DNA of 57,602 bases from assembly GCA_029779475.1 (NCBI GenBank), contig JAKPAN010000196.1:1-57602 (forward strand). The letters run 5' to 3'. Below, one piece after another: positions 26,570 to 38,108 of the stretch. The DNA is from Pseudomonadota bacterium (GTDB lineage Bacteria; Pseudomonadota; Gammaproteobacteria; Xanthomonadales; Rhodanobacteraceae). The notes below the pieces were generated by a model that made no database searches, was not told where the DNA came from, and was given only the letters and a program-made list of their open reading frames with translations. Numbering within the stretch: the first letter of the stretch is position 1; each line of letters opens with the position of its first letter. The position numbers and the translations under genes are program-made.

Positions 26570-26786
26570 TTTTGTCGCACGCATATGGGGCGCTCAAGGC
26601 GGAGGGCGCCGCTGCGCGTGTTGGTAAAGATCGTCGTTCCGATAGCCGATGACGTGCCGTTTCGAACCTGCACTTGCCGGAACTCATTGAAAAAGCAGGA
26701 TTCCTGACTTCGACGGAACGACGGCGCTGGGAGGCCGGCCGATCATCCGGGCCAATGGCTGGCGGACGGTTCGTGCCTGCGGCGGC

Positions 26787-26802
26787 TGGCACGGCGCTTG
26801 CT
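26787..26802 (+). promoter_or_regulatory. Sigma-54 promoter of glnA
   Basis: TGGCAC-N5-TTGCT matches the RpoN consensus; GG at 26788-26789 and GC at 26800-26801 are 12 apart. Transcription would begin near 26813, about 26 bases before the glnA ATG. glnA is a classic sigma-54/NtrC target. Confidence 0.88.
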
Positions 26803-26838
26803 CCAGTCGGTCGATCCTTTCACTCATCGGACACCGCC

Positions 26839-30364
<3,526 letters not shown>

Positions 30365-30367
30365 CCT

Positions 30368-30383
30368 TCCGCGGCGCCGCGGA
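30368..30383. repeat. Perfect 16-base palindrome after amtB
   Basis: TCCGCGGCGCCGCGGA reads the same on both strands, 4 bases after the amtB stop and before the 27-codon gene on the other strand. It could be a GC stem in the convergent gap but has no loop and no T run; role not clear. Confidence 0.5.
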
Positions 30384-30410
30384 CGCCGCGCCAAGGCGTG
30401 GTGCCCGCCT

Positions 30411-30494
30411 TCAGAACAAGTGCGTGAACAGATAGATGAGGATGAGCAGGCCGGCGGGTACGCCGAGCAGCCATGCCAGAAAATATTTGCCCAT
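30411..30494 (-). CDS. 27-residue membrane peptide
   Basis: A very short reading frame: MGKYFLAWLLGVPAGLLI then LIYLFTHLF, 27 residues, with one hydrophobic helix. Its ribosome binding site is strong (TCCGGAGGATTCCGAC before ATG at 30494). It follows csbD on the same strand and is separated from it by a strong hairpin (30512-30540). A signal-sequence-free single helix with a Lys at position 3 suggests an inner-membrane peptide. Family not recognised with confidence; such peptides are often paired with CsbD and other stress genes in xanthomonads. The convergent amtB ends 47 bases away. Confidence 0.65.
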   Translation of the reverse strand: MGKYFLAWLLGVPAGLLILIYLFTHLF

Positions 30495-30511
30495 GTCGGA
30501 ATCCTCCGGAA

Positions 30512-30540
30512 AGCAGGGCGGCGTGACGCGCCGCCCTGCT
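30512..30540 (-). terminator. Strong hairpin between csbD and the 27-residue peptide gene
   Basis: Perfect 12-base stem (30512-30523 with 30529-30540) and a five-base loop. On the reverse strand it follows the csbD stop by 22 bases and is followed by a short TTT, then the ribosome binding site of the next gene. It could terminate or attenuate csbD transcription, or stabilise its 3' end. Confidence 0.55.
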
Positions 30541-30562
30541 GCTCGTGATTGCCGCGATGTGA

Positions 30563-30760
30563 TTACAGCAAGCGGTCGAAGTCGCGGATCTGCTTGTCCG
30601 CCTCGTCCCTGGCGATGCCGTAGCGCTCCTGCAGCTTGCCGGCCAGATATTCCGAATTGCCTTCGGCGATCTTGAGATCGTCATCGGTCAACTTGCCCCA
30701 CTTCGCCTTGAGCTTGCCGGCGAGCTGTTTCCACTGACCTTTGATCTTGTCTTCGTTCAT
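30563..30760 (-). CDS. CsbD family stress protein
   Basis: A 65-residue soluble protein of the CsbD/YjbJ family. It starts [54 protein letters not shown]... (motifs [20 protein letters not shown] and GK-x-Q-x-x-Y-G), which is the standard single-domain form. Members rise with general stress and osmotic shock, but their biochemical role is unknown. A GGAG ribosome binding site precedes the ATG. The BON-domain gene lies 61 bases upstream on the same strand and the 27-residue peptide gene downstream, forming a small envelope/stress cluster. Confidence 0.93.
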   Translation of the reverse strand: MNEDKIKGQWKQLAGKLKAKWGKLTDDDLKIAEGNSEYLAGKLQERYGIARDEADKQIRDFDRLL

Positions 30761-30821
30761 GTCATGTACTCCGTTGGTTGGGGTGTTGCATCGGCCCGAC
30801 TCGCGGAACCCGATGGATCGA

Positions 30822-31166
30822 TCATTCCCTGGACTTCAGGCCCGAGGAGTCGACGCTCTTGACGCCCTTGATGCTCTGCGCGGCGGCAACGGCCTTCTTT
30901 ACGGCCGTATCGTTGGCAAGCACGCCGGTCAGCGTGACCACGCCGTCGACGGTCTTGACGCTGATGTCCATGCTTTTCACGCCGTCGGTCGTCGCCAGTT
31001 CGGACTTGACCTTGGTCGTGATCCACGTATCGGTCACCGGCTGATCGGACTTCATGCTGGAGTCGTCGTCGCCAGCGGCCATCGCGGAGGTCGCGAACGG
31101 CGCCGCCGCCACGGCGAACAGCGAAGCCAGCGCAACGGTCGAAAAACGTGCGGTATGCAGCTTCAT
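30822..31166 (-). CDS. BON-domain periplasmic protein (OsmY-like)
   Basis: A 114-residue exported protein: a signal peptide ([30 protein letters not shown]) and a single BON domain ([48 protein letters not shown], ending A-x-x-I-x-G-V-K-S-V-x-S). OsmY has two BON domains; this has one. BON proteins bind phospholipid and help envelope stability under osmotic or other stress. The ATG 31166 has a GGAGATCACC leader. Likely in the same stress group as csbD; the regulator is not visible in the sequence. Confidence 0.9.
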   Translation of the reverse strand: MKLHTARFSTVALASLFAVAAAPFATSAMAAGDDDSSMKSDQPVTDTWITTKVKSELATTDGVKSMDISVKTVDGVVTLTGVLANDTAVKKAVAAAQSIKGVKSVDSSGLKSRE

Positions 31167-31320
31167 GGTGATCTCCTCGTACGCCTTGATGCGGGGAATC
31201 CGCAGGTCGTGGGGAAACCGTAGGCGTCGCTTCGCAACCCTCGGATGAACAACGTTTTTTTCACGATGGCTTGGGTTCAGACTGGCGGCGGCCGCGGCGA
31301 CAATTTCCCTGAACCGGCTT

Positions 31321-31337
31321 CGCACTAAACTGGTGCA
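31321..31337. promoter_or_regulatory. NtrC box at the ntrB start codon
   Basis: GCAC-N7-GTGC (31322-31336) with AA following, very close to the E. coli NtrC consensus TGCACTAAAATGGTGCA. It ends one base before the ntrB ATG, where bound NtrC would block transcription or initiation. This suggests negative autoregulation, as for glnL in enterics. Confidence 0.8.
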
Positions 31338-32354
31338 ATGGACTTTTCCGCCGCCACGCTGTCGCCCGCCGCCGTTGCCGACGGCGAGGGCTGCGCGACG
31401 CCGATGGGCCGCATCGACCGCGCGCTGACGCTCGACGCCGCCAACCAGTCGCTGCGCGAATGGCTGGGCCGCGGCAGCGAGGCCGTGCGCGGCCTGCCGC
31501 TCGACGCGCTCGACGCGCGGCCACCGAGCCTCGTCGACGGCGCGCGCCGCGCCTTCGACGACGAACGCCGCATCTGGTTGCGCGAGACGCGACTGCGCAC
31601 CGCGCTCGGCGACCGCGCCGCCGACGTCGCCCTGACGCCGCACGGCACGGCCTTGCTGATCGAGGTGCTGCCCGTGTCCGGCGAAACCGCCGTCACCACG
31701 CGCTGGTCGGAAACCCTGCGCGGCTTCGCCCACGAAGTGCGTGGTCCGCTCGCCGGCATGCGCGGCGCCGCGCAACTTTTGCAGCGTCATCTGAATGGCG
31801 ACGGCGACCGCGAGCTCGCGCAACTCGTCATCGACGAAGCCGACCGTCTGGCCGCGCTGGCGCAGCGCCTGCTGCACAGCGGCGCCAAGCCGCGTCTCGT
31901 GCCGACCAACGTGCACGAGATCGTCGAGCGCGTCCTCGCGCTGGTCGCGGCCGACGATGCCGGCGCCGCCATCCGCCGCGACTACGACCCGAGCCTGCCC
32001 GTGGTGCGCATCGACGCCGACCGTGTGCAGCAGGCGTTGCTCAACCTCGCGCGCAACGCGCTCGAAGCGGGCGCGCGCACGCTCACGCTGCGCACGCGCA
32101 TCGAGCGCAACCTGCGCGTCGGCGATCGCGCCGCGCGGCTCGCGCTGCGCATCGACATCGACGACGACGGTCGCGGCGTGCCCGCCGAACTCGCGCACAC
32201 GCTGTTCGAACCGCTCGTCTCCGGCCGCGCCGAAGGTAGCGGGCTCGGACTCGCCATCGCCCGCGAGATCGCGCGCGAACATGGCGGCGACCTCGTCTAC
32301 GCGAGCCGGCCCGGCGCGACCGTGTTCACGCTGCTGTTGCCGGTGTCGGAATGA
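31338..32354 (+). CDS. ntrB: Nitrogen sensor histidine kinase NtrB (GlnL)
   Basis: A 338-residue soluble kinase/phosphatase that phosphorylates NtrC and is switched to phosphatase by PII. The first 115 or so residues are a PAS-like region (RIDRALTLDAANQSLREWLG, degenerate). The H-box is RGFAHEVRGPLAGMRGAAQLL with phospho-acceptor His132, then an N-box ALLNLARNALEAGA and G-boxes DDDGRGVPAEL and GSGLGLAIAREIAREHGGDL. No membrane segments, as expected. The stop overlaps the ntrC start (ATGA). The ATG 31338 lies immediately after an NtrC box, and there is no space for a ribosome binding site of its own except inside the box. Confidence 0.95.
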   Translation: MDFSAATLSPAAVADGEGCATPMGRIDRALTLDAANQSLREWLGRGSEAVRGLPLDALDARPPSLVDGARRAFDDERRIWLRETRLRTALGDRAADVALTPHGTALLIEVLPVSGETAVTTRWSETLRGFAHEVRGPLAGMRGAAQLLQRHLNGDGDRELAQLVIDEADRLAALAQRLLHSGAKPRLVPTNVHEIVERVLALVAADDAGAAIRRDYDPSLPVVRIDADRVQQALLNLARNALEAGARTLTLRTRIERNLRVGDRAARLALRIDIDDDGRGVPAELAHTLFEPLVSGRAEGSGLGLAIAREIAREHGGDLVYASRPGATVFTLLLPVSE

Positions 32355-33769
32355 ATCCATCCGCGCCGCCGCCGGTGGCATGGATCGTCGAGGACGATCG
32401 CGCCGTGCGCGTCGTGCTCGCCGCCGCGTTGCGCGAAGCCGGGTTCGCGACGCGCGACTTCCCCGGCGCCGAGCAAGCCACGCAAGCCTTCGCCGACGCG
32501 AAACCCGACGTGCTGTTCACCGACGTGCGCATGCCGGGCGCGAGCGGCCTCAAATTGCTCGAACGCATTGCCACGGGCGATGCGCGCGTGCCGGTCATCG
32601 TCATGAGCGCGTTTACCGACGTCGCCACGACCGCGTCCGCGTACCGGCTCGGCGCGTTCGACTATCTCGCCAAACCTTTCGACCTCGACCAGGCCGTCGC
32701 GTCCGCGCGGCGCGCGCTTGCGCACGAGGCTGCCGCGGCGCCTGCGCCGGAAACGCAGGGCGCGAACGAACCCTCGCTGCTCGGCCGCAGCGCCGCAATG
32801 CGCGAACTGTTCCGCGCGATCGGCCAAGTCGCCGCGAGCGGCCTCGGCGTGCTCGTCACCGGCGAAACCGGTACCGGCAAGGAACTCGTCGCGCGCGCGC
32901 TGCACCGCGAAAGCGCGCGTTCGTCGCGTCCGTTCGTCGCCCTCAACACCGGCGCGATTCCCGCGGAGCTCCTCGAGTCGGAACTGTTCGGCCACGAGGC
33001 CGGTGCGTTCACGGGCGCGACGCGGCGTCATCCCGGCCGCTTCGAGCAGGCGGCCGGTGGCACGCTGTTCCTCGACGAAATCGGCGACATGCCGCTCGCG
33101 CTGCAGACGCGCTTGCTGCGCGTGCTCGCTGCCGGCGAGTTCTACCGCGTCGGCGGCCGCGAACTGCTGCGCGCCGACGTGCGCGTGATCGCGGCGACGC
33201 ATCAGGATCTCGACGCGAAGGTCGCGCGCGGCGAATTCCGCGCCGACCTACTGCATCGCCTCGATGTCGTGCGCCTCGATGTGCCGCCGCTGCGCGCACG
33301 CGCCGACGACGTGCCGTTGCTCGCCGCGCACTTCCTCGAACGCGCCTGCGTCGAAGCCGGCATAACGCAAAAACGTTTCTCGCCCGCTGCGCTCGCCGCG
33401 CTGCGCGAGCGCACGTGGCCCGGCAACGTGCGTCAGCTTGAAAACCTGTGCCGCCGCGTCGCCGTGCTCTCGACCACGCGCACGATCGACGTCGCCGACT
33501 TGCCGCCCGCGCATACGCAGGCCGTTGCCGCGAATGCCGAATGGGACGACGTTCTGCGCGCCTGGGCCGCGCAGCGACTCGCCGCCGGCGCCGTGGACCT
33601 GCACGGCGAAGCACGCGAGCGCTTCGAGCGCGTCCTTCTCGACGCCGCGCTCGAAGCGCACCACGGCCATCGCCAGAACGCGGCGAAGGCGCTCGGCCTC
33701 GGGCGCAACACGCTCACGCGCAAGCTCGGCGGATCGCGGCCGCGCCGTGATGGGACGCCACGGCGTTGA
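32351..33769 (+). CDS. ntrC: Nitrogen regulator NtrC (sigma-54 activator)
   Basis: A 472-residue response regulator and enhancer-binding protein. Receiver: [11 protein letters not shown] with phospho-acceptor Asp58 and the K of YLAKPFD. AAA+ domain (about residues 145-380): Walker [10 protein letters not shown], sigma-54 contact loop GAFTGA (residues 218-223), Walker [13 protein letters not shown], and R-fingers region. C-terminal Fis-type helix-turn-helix: [21 protein letters not shown]. It activates sigma-54 promoters such as glnA and binds GCAC-N7-GTGC boxes, two of which are seen in this window. The gene is coupled to ntrB by a four-base overlap. Confidence 0.97.
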   Translation: MNPSAPPPVAWIVEDDRAVRVVLAAALREAGFATRDFPGAEQATQAFADAKPDVLFTDVRMPGASGLKLLERIATGDARVPVIVMSAFTDVATTASAYRLGAFDYLAKPFDLDQAVASARRALAHEAAAAPAPETQGANEPSLLGRSAAMRELFRAIGQVAASGLGVLVTGETGTGKELVARALHRESARSSRPFVALNTGAIPAELLESELFGHEAGAFTGATRRHPGRFEQAAGGTLFLDEIGDMPLALQTRLLRVLAAGEFYRVGGRELLRADVRVIAATHQDLDAKVARGEFRADLLHRLDVVRLDVPPLRARADDVPLLAAHFLERACVEAGITQKRFSPAALAALRERTWPGNVRQLENLCRRVAVLSTTRTIDVADLPPAHTQAVAANAEWDDVLRAWAAQRLAAGAVDLHGEARERFERVLLDAALEAHHGHRQNAAKALGLGRNTLTRKLGGSRPRRDGTPRR

Positions 33770-33890
33770 CGCGTCACCGGCGGATTGATGCGTAACGTGC
33801 AAGGCAAAACGAGACGCTCAAGCCCAGCCTCGTGCAGGCTGCGTGTACCATAGACGGATCGGGCATAGACGCCTTGCCGCTTGAGTTTCC

Positions 33891-34823
33891 ATGCAACCTA
33901 CCAACTACAAAGCTTTCTGGGATCACAAAGCCAGCACCAAGACCGGTGCGTTCCTCGCCGTCGACGGCAGCTCGAACGAGGAAGTTGCGCGCTTGACGGG
34001 CGCGTACACGGCGCGGCAGGTCGAGTGCGCGTTGGCGCTCGACGCAAACGATCGCGTGTTCGAGCTGGGCTGCGGTGTTGGCCGCATTGGCATGGAGCTC
34101 GCGCCCAAGGTCGCGCATTGGCAGGGCGCGGACATCTCCGCGAACATGTTAGGCGTCGCGCGCGAGCGACTCGCCGATATGTCCAACGTCGGATTTACCG
34201 AATTGTCGAACAGCAGCCTGCGTGCGCTGGCCGACGGCAGTTTCAGCAAGGCGTATTGCGTTGCGGTGTTCATCCACATGGACAAGGAGGATTTCCTCCT
34301 TTATCTCGAGGAACTCGCGCGCGTGCTGGAGCCGGGCGGTTTGCTGTTTTTCGATACCTGGAACCTTGCGCACCCGATAGGCTGGCGCCGTTTCGCGCTG
34401 GAAGTCAGGCAATACCGCGGCGTGGACCTCGCGCAACGCAAGGACGTCGCGCGCAATCAGTTCGCCACGCCCGAGGAAGTACGGATCTATCTCGAGCACT
34501 GCGGTTTCGAACTCCTGCAGATGTACACCGACTCGCCGTGGGTGCAGAGCGTCGCCATGAAGCGGGGCGGCAATCGCGACGTGGCCGCGGAGCGTGCGCG
34601 CTTGCAGCGTGATGCCTCGCGCATTGCCTACCCGCCGCTGTGGACCGAGTTGTTCGATGCGTTCATCCGCGTCACCGACGAAGGCCAACCGCCGCAGGCC
34701 ATGGTCGATGCCCTCGGCGAGGACTCGCGCGGGGAGGAAATTGCGATGTTCCGTATCTGGTATCGCGAGTTCTGGCGTCTCAACGAGGCTCACTGGGGTC
34801 CGCCACCTGCATCGCTGGGTTGA
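33891..34823 (+). CDS. Class I SAM-dependent methyltransferase
   Basis: A 310-residue protein with a class I Rossmann methyltransferase core: motif I VFELGCGVGRIGMEL (about residues 56-70), motif II GADISANMLGVARERL, motif IV AYCVAVFIHMD, and motif VI LEPGGLLFFDTWN. The C-terminal 100 residues are unusual, with GFELLQMYTDSPWVQSV and a helical part ending FWRLNEAHWGPPPASLG. The base composition looks slightly lower in GC than the flanks. No substrate clue is given by the neighbours (ntrC upstream, thiolase downstream). Not recognised beyond the fold. Confidence 0.82.
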   Translation: MQPTNYKAFWDHKASTKTGAFLAVDGSSNEEVARLTGAYTARQVECALALDANDRVFELGCGVGRIGMELAPKVAHWQGADISANMLGVARERLADMSNVGFTELSNSSLRALADGSFSKAYCVAVFIHMDKEDFLLYLEELARVLEPGGLLFFDTWNLAHPIGWRRFALEVRQYRGVDLAQRKDVARNQFATPEEVRIYLEHCGFELLQMYTDSPWVQSVAMKRGGNRDVAAERARLQRDASRIAYPPLWTELFDAFIRVTDEGQPPQAMVDALGEDSRGEEIAMFRIWYREFWRLNEAHWGPPPASLG

Positions 34824-34892
34824 GTGCACGCAGCATTCTCCGGCATATAGAATCCCGAGGAATCAGGCTGGCAAGCCGCGAAGGGTGAAGCA

Positions 34893-36173
34893 GTGATTCC
34901 GAAACGTGCAGGCATCATCGGCGGCGTACGCATTCCGTTCTGCCGCAACAACACCGCCTATGCCGACGTCGGCAATTTCGGCATGGCGGTGAAAACGCTC
35001 GGCTCGCTCGTCGAACGCTTCGATCTGCACGGGCTCGAACTCGGCGAAGTAGCCTTTGGGTCCGTCATCAAGCACGCGTCCGACTGGAACATCGCGCGCG
35101 AGGCGACGCTGTCCTCGGGCCTCGCACCGACGACGCCTGGCATCACCACGGCGCGCGCCTGCGGCACTTCGCTCGACAACGCGATCGTCATCGCCAACAA
35201 GATCGCGGCCGGACAGATCGAGGCCGGCATCGCCGGCGGCGCGGACACCACGAGCGACGTGCCGATCGTCTACTCGCGCGCGCTGCAGCAGCGCTTGCTC
35301 GCGGTCAATCGCGCGAAGACGCCGCTGGACAAGGTCAAGACCGCGCTGCGCGGCTTCTCGCTGTCCGAGCTCAAGCCGTCATTTCCCGGCGTCGCCGAGC
35401 CGCGCACGGGCAAGTCGATGGGCGACCATTGCGAAATGATGGCGAAGGAGTGGCACATCGCGCGCGAGGATCAGGATCGCCTCGCGATGGAAAGCCACAA
35501 GAAGCTCGCCGCCGCGTACGACCGCGGTTTCTTCAAGGATCTCGTCGCGCCGTTCCGCGGCGTCGAGCGCGACAACATCCTGCGTCCCGACACGACGATG
35601 GAAAAACTCGCCGCGCTCAAGCCCGCGTTCGACAAGATCTCCGGCCAAGGCACGCTGACCGCGGGCAACTCGACCGCGCTGTCCGACGGCGCCGCCGCGG
35701 TGCTCATCGCCAGCGACGAATGGGCCGCCGCGCGCGGCCTCAAGGTGCAGGCCTACGTCACGCATGCGCGCGTGGCGGCGGTCGATTTCGTGCACGGCGA
35801 AGGCTTGCTCATGGCGCCGACGATCGCCGTGCCGCGCATGCTCGCGGAAGCCGGCCTGACCTTGCAGGACTTCGACTTCTACGAAATCCACGAGGCCTTC
35901 GCCGCGCAGGTGCTGTGCACGTTGCGCGCGTGGGAATCGGCGGACTATTGCAAGAACCGGCTCGGCCTCGACCAGCCGCTGGGTTCGATCGACCCGGCCA
36001 AGCTCAACATCAACGGTTCGAGTCTCGCCGCCGGTCACCCGTTTGCCGCCACTGGCGCGCGCATCCTCGCCACACTCGCGAAGATGCTCGAAGATCGCGG
36101 TTCGGGCCGCGGCCTCATTTCGATCTGCACCGCTGGCGGCATGGGCGTCACGGCCATTCTCGAACGGCCGTAA
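34893..36173 (+). CDS. Acetyl-CoA C-acyltransferase (thiolase, FadI type)
   Basis: A 426-residue thiolase from the GTG at 34893. The catalytic residues are visible: nucleophilic Cys in TTARACGTSLDNAI, HEAFAAQV (His) and CTAGGMGV (second Cys), plus GNSTALSDGAAAVLIAS. The insertion around residues 140-175 (LLAVNRAKTPLDKVKTALRGFS) and the long form match the FadI/long-chain 3-ketoacyl-CoA thiolase group rather than short PhaA-type enzymes. It catalyses thiolytic cleavage of 3-ketoacyl-CoA in beta-oxidation. No fadJ partner is adjacent; the next gene is an RDD protein, so pathway context is missing. Confidence 0.9.
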   Translation: MIPKRAGIIGGVRIPFCRNNTAYADVGNFGMAVKTLGSLVERFDLHGLELGEVAFGSVIKHASDWNIAREATLSSGLAPTTPGITTARACGTSLDNAIVIANKIAAGQIEAGIAGGADTTSDVPIVYSRALQQRLLAVNRAKTPLDKVKTALRGFSLSELKPSFPGVAEPRTGKSMGDHCEMMAKEWHIAREDQDRLAMESHKKLAAAYDRGFFKDLVAPFRGVERDNILRPDTTMEKLAALKPAFDKISGQGTLTAGNSTALSDGAAAVLIASDEWAAARGLKVQAYVTHARVAAVDFVHGEGLLMAPTIAVPRMLAEAGLTLQDFDFYEIHEAFAAQVLCTLRAWESADYCKNRLGLDQPLGSIDPAKLNINGSSLAAGHPFAATGARILATLAKMLEDRGSGRGLISICTAGGMGVTAILERP

Positions 36174-36200
36174 CGCGGGCATCCATCGAAGGGGAAAGGC

Positions 36201-37388
36201 ATGGCGGGGGGAAGCTACGCACTGGTGCTCACCGGGGACATCCTCCCGGCTTTCACCGAAGACGCGGTCTGGCCGCGCCTCGCCGCCTGGTTCCGCCTCG
36301 ACGAGGCCAAACTACGCAGCCAGCTCGTCCAGCGCGCGCCGCTGACCATCAAGCAGGGCGACGACCTCGGCAAGCTGCAGACGCTCGCCACCGGCATCGC
36401 CGCGATCGGCGCGGAAGCGGAAATCTGCGCACCGGACGAGCGCGCCGACCTGTTCGTCGTGCAATCGGGCGGCGCGCGCGGGCCGATGCCGCGCGTGTTC
36501 GTCGACGACCGCGTCGAACGCGGACTGTGGCCGCGCACGATCCAGGTGGCCGAAGTCGGCAGCACGGCGTGGCACGCCTACGGCGAGCGCGACGACATCG
36601 CGCCGCCGCCCGTGCGCGACGAAGTGCCCGCGCAAGCCTTCGACGCCGACACCTCGATCGCGCGCGACACCGCGCGTGCTTATCGCCCGACCGCATCCAT
36701 CGACACCGGCCACAGCCTCGCCGCCGCCGCGACGCCGACCACCGACGAACTCGGTGCGCTGCGCTTGCCGCCCGGCCGGACGATCCACGCCGGTTTCTGG
36801 CGGCGCTGCGCGGCGATGGCGATCGACGGCCTGCTCATCGGCATCGTCGCGGGCGCGTTGCAGGTGGGGCTGGCGGGCGCGGGTTTCGCTGCTCTGATGC
36901 CGCGCTCCGACGGCGGCATGCCGAACGTGCTCGCGCTGATGCCGATGCTGATGTCCGTGATGCTGATCGCCTTCGTCGGTCAGTGGCTGTATTTCGCGAT
37001 GTTCGAATCGAGCGCGGGCCAAGCCACGCCGGGCAAGCGTGCGATGGCTCTGAAAGTCGTCGGCGAAACCGGCCATCGCATCGGTTTCGGCAAGGCCAGC
37101 GCGCGTTATTTCGCCAAGATCCTGTCCGGCATGCTCTTCAACATCGGCTACCTCATGGCCGGGCTCACCGAACGCAAGCAGGCGCTGCACGACCTCGTGG
37201 CCAACACGTTCGTCGTGTTCCGCACGGTCGAGCCGGGCAGCCCGCCACCTGCCGAGCGACCGCCGATGCCGTGGTATGGCTGGCTCATCAACCTGCTCAT
37301 GTTCGGCCTGCCGATCGCGATCGCCGTGGTCGTGATCCTGCTCGGCGGCGCGCAGTCGGGATTGCTGTCGCAGATCTCGACGAACTGA
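36201..37388 (+). CDS. RDD family membrane protein with N-terminal xanthomonad module
   Basis: A 395-residue protein. Residues 1-75 (YALVLTGDILPAFTEDAVWPRLAAWFRLDEAKLRSQLVQRAPLTIKQGDDLGKL...AIGAEAEI) form a small module I recognise from xanthomonad proteins that fuse it to RDD or DUF805 membrane domains. After a polar linker comes an RDD domain (about residues 200-345): RTIHAGFWRRCAAMAIDGLLIGIV, MFESSAGQATPGKRAMALKVV, and the R-Y-F-A-K-I-L segment, with three or four membrane helices. A last helix lies near residues 368-388. Function unknown; RDD proteins have been linked to ion transport. It is followed by a clear terminator. Confidence 0.85.
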   Translation: MAGGSYALVLTGDILPAFTEDAVWPRLAAWFRLDEAKLRSQLVQRAPLTIKQGDDLGKLQTLATGIAAIGAEAEICAPDERADLFVVQSGGARGPMPRVFVDDRVERGLWPRTIQVAEVGSTAWHAYGERDDIAPPPVRDEVPAQAFDADTSIARDTARAYRPTASIDTGHSLAAAATPTTDELGALRLPPGRTIHAGFWRRCAAMAIDGLLIGIVAGALQVGLAGAGFAALMPRSDGGMPNVLALMPMLMSVMLIAFVGQWLYFAMFESSAGQATPGKRAMALKVVGETGHRIGFGKASARYFAKILSGMLFNIGYLMAGLTERKQALHDLVANTFVVFRTVEPGSPPPAERPPMPWYGWLINLLMFGLPIAIAVVVILLGGAQSGLLSQISTN

Positions 37389-37407
37389 CGGCGTTTCCCG
37401 GGCAATG

Positions 37408-37435
37408 AAAAAGGGCCGCTTTCGCGGCCCTTTTT
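37408..37435. terminator. Bidirectional intrinsic terminator
   Basis: AAAAAGGGCCGC, a four-base loop (TTTC), GCGGCCCTTTTT: a stem of GC pairs flanked by A5 and T5, which gives a T run on both strands. It sits between the convergent genes ending at 37388 and 37458 and would end both transcripts. Confidence 0.92.
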
Positions 37436-37457
37436 GTTGGTTTCGTCGTCGAGGCAA

Positions 37458-38039
37458 TCAGCCGCCGAAGGAGAACAGCGCCGGCTTCCAGCCGCCGCCG
37501 CTGGACTGGTAGCTCTGGCCGCGGCGCTTGCGCATGCGGTCGATGACTTCGACGCGGCGCGCTTCGGCCCAGTCGACGCGCTGCGTCTTGAGTGTGGCCG
37601 GGTCGACGCCGCGCGCAGCCGCTTCGCGCTTGCGGAAATCGACGAAATCCTCGTAGGCCTCGATCTCGTAGCGCAGTTCGCGCACGCACAGCTCGATCAT
37701 GATCGCTTCGTCGAGAAAGCCGAGCACGGGCACGTTGTCGGGGATGATGTCCTGCGGATTGGCGAAGTAGGTCAGGCACGCCAGCACGCGTTCCTTGTCC
37801 TCGGCCGGCAGGCCGAAACCTTCGTCGTTGACCATGGAGATCATGTCGTCGAGCTTGTGCAGGCGCTCGGCAATGAAATGCGGCACCTTGACCTTGTGGC
37901 CTTCGACGAGCAGCTGCGCGGCAGCGTCGGCGATCTGCTTGGGCGAGAGGTTCTTCGCCTCCGCCTGCGCCTTTTTCATGGCGTCGACGAAGTGCTGGAG
38001 GTCGGCATCGCCGAGCTCGATGGTGATGGCGAGCGACAT
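37458..38039 (-). CDS. DUF1232 (YkvA-type) protein
   Basis: A 193-residue protein. The core about residues 88-115 (ERVLACLTYFANPQDIIPDNVPVLGFLDEAIMIELCV) is the YkvA/DUF1232 pattern (Y-F-x-x-P-x-D-x-I-P-D-x-x-P-x-x-G-x-x-D-D/E), normally a membrane-associated domain with a conserved Asp pair. N-terminal residues 10-70 are helical (LQHFVDAMKKAQAEAKNLSPKQIADAAAQLL). The C-terminus (RVDWAEARRVEVIDRMRKRRGQSY) is basic, and ends in a Gly/Ser-rich tail. Function unknown. It ends at the shared terminator; ATG 38039 has a weak ribosome binding site. Confidence 0.8.
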   Translation of the reverse strand: MSLAITIELGDADLQHFVDAMKKAQAEAKNLSPKQIADAAAQLLVEGHKVKVPHFIAERLHKLDDMISMVNDEGFGLPAEDKERVLACLTYFANPQDIIPDNVPVLGFLDEAIMIELCVRELRYEIEAYEDFVDFRKREAAARGVDPATLKTQRVDWAEARRVEVIDRMRKRRGQSYQSSGGGWKPALFSFGG

Positions 38040-38108
38040 GGCAGGACTCCACGGAAAAGAGCGGGACAGACTAGCCAGCCGGGGCTAGCGGCGTCAATCG
38101 CCGCGCAT

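Larger units (their letters stand above)
26484..26838. other. uppP-glnA intergenic control region, no gene seen
   Basis: The stretch holds an NtrC box (26555-26569), a sigma-54 promoter (26787-26802) and no convincing gene; an open frame reaches back to 26674 but reads as a non-family extension of glnA. A weak sigma-70 pair may overlap the NtrC box (TTGGTG then TATGGG, spacer 15). Confidence 0.6.

Noticed and set aside
30368-30383. Palindrome after amtB as an intrinsic terminator
   Set aside because: No loop and no T run; recorded only as a palindrome.
37408-37435. Terminator hairpin as part of a small RNA gene
   Set aside because: Its position between two convergent genes and T runs on both strands are fully explained by bidirectional termination.
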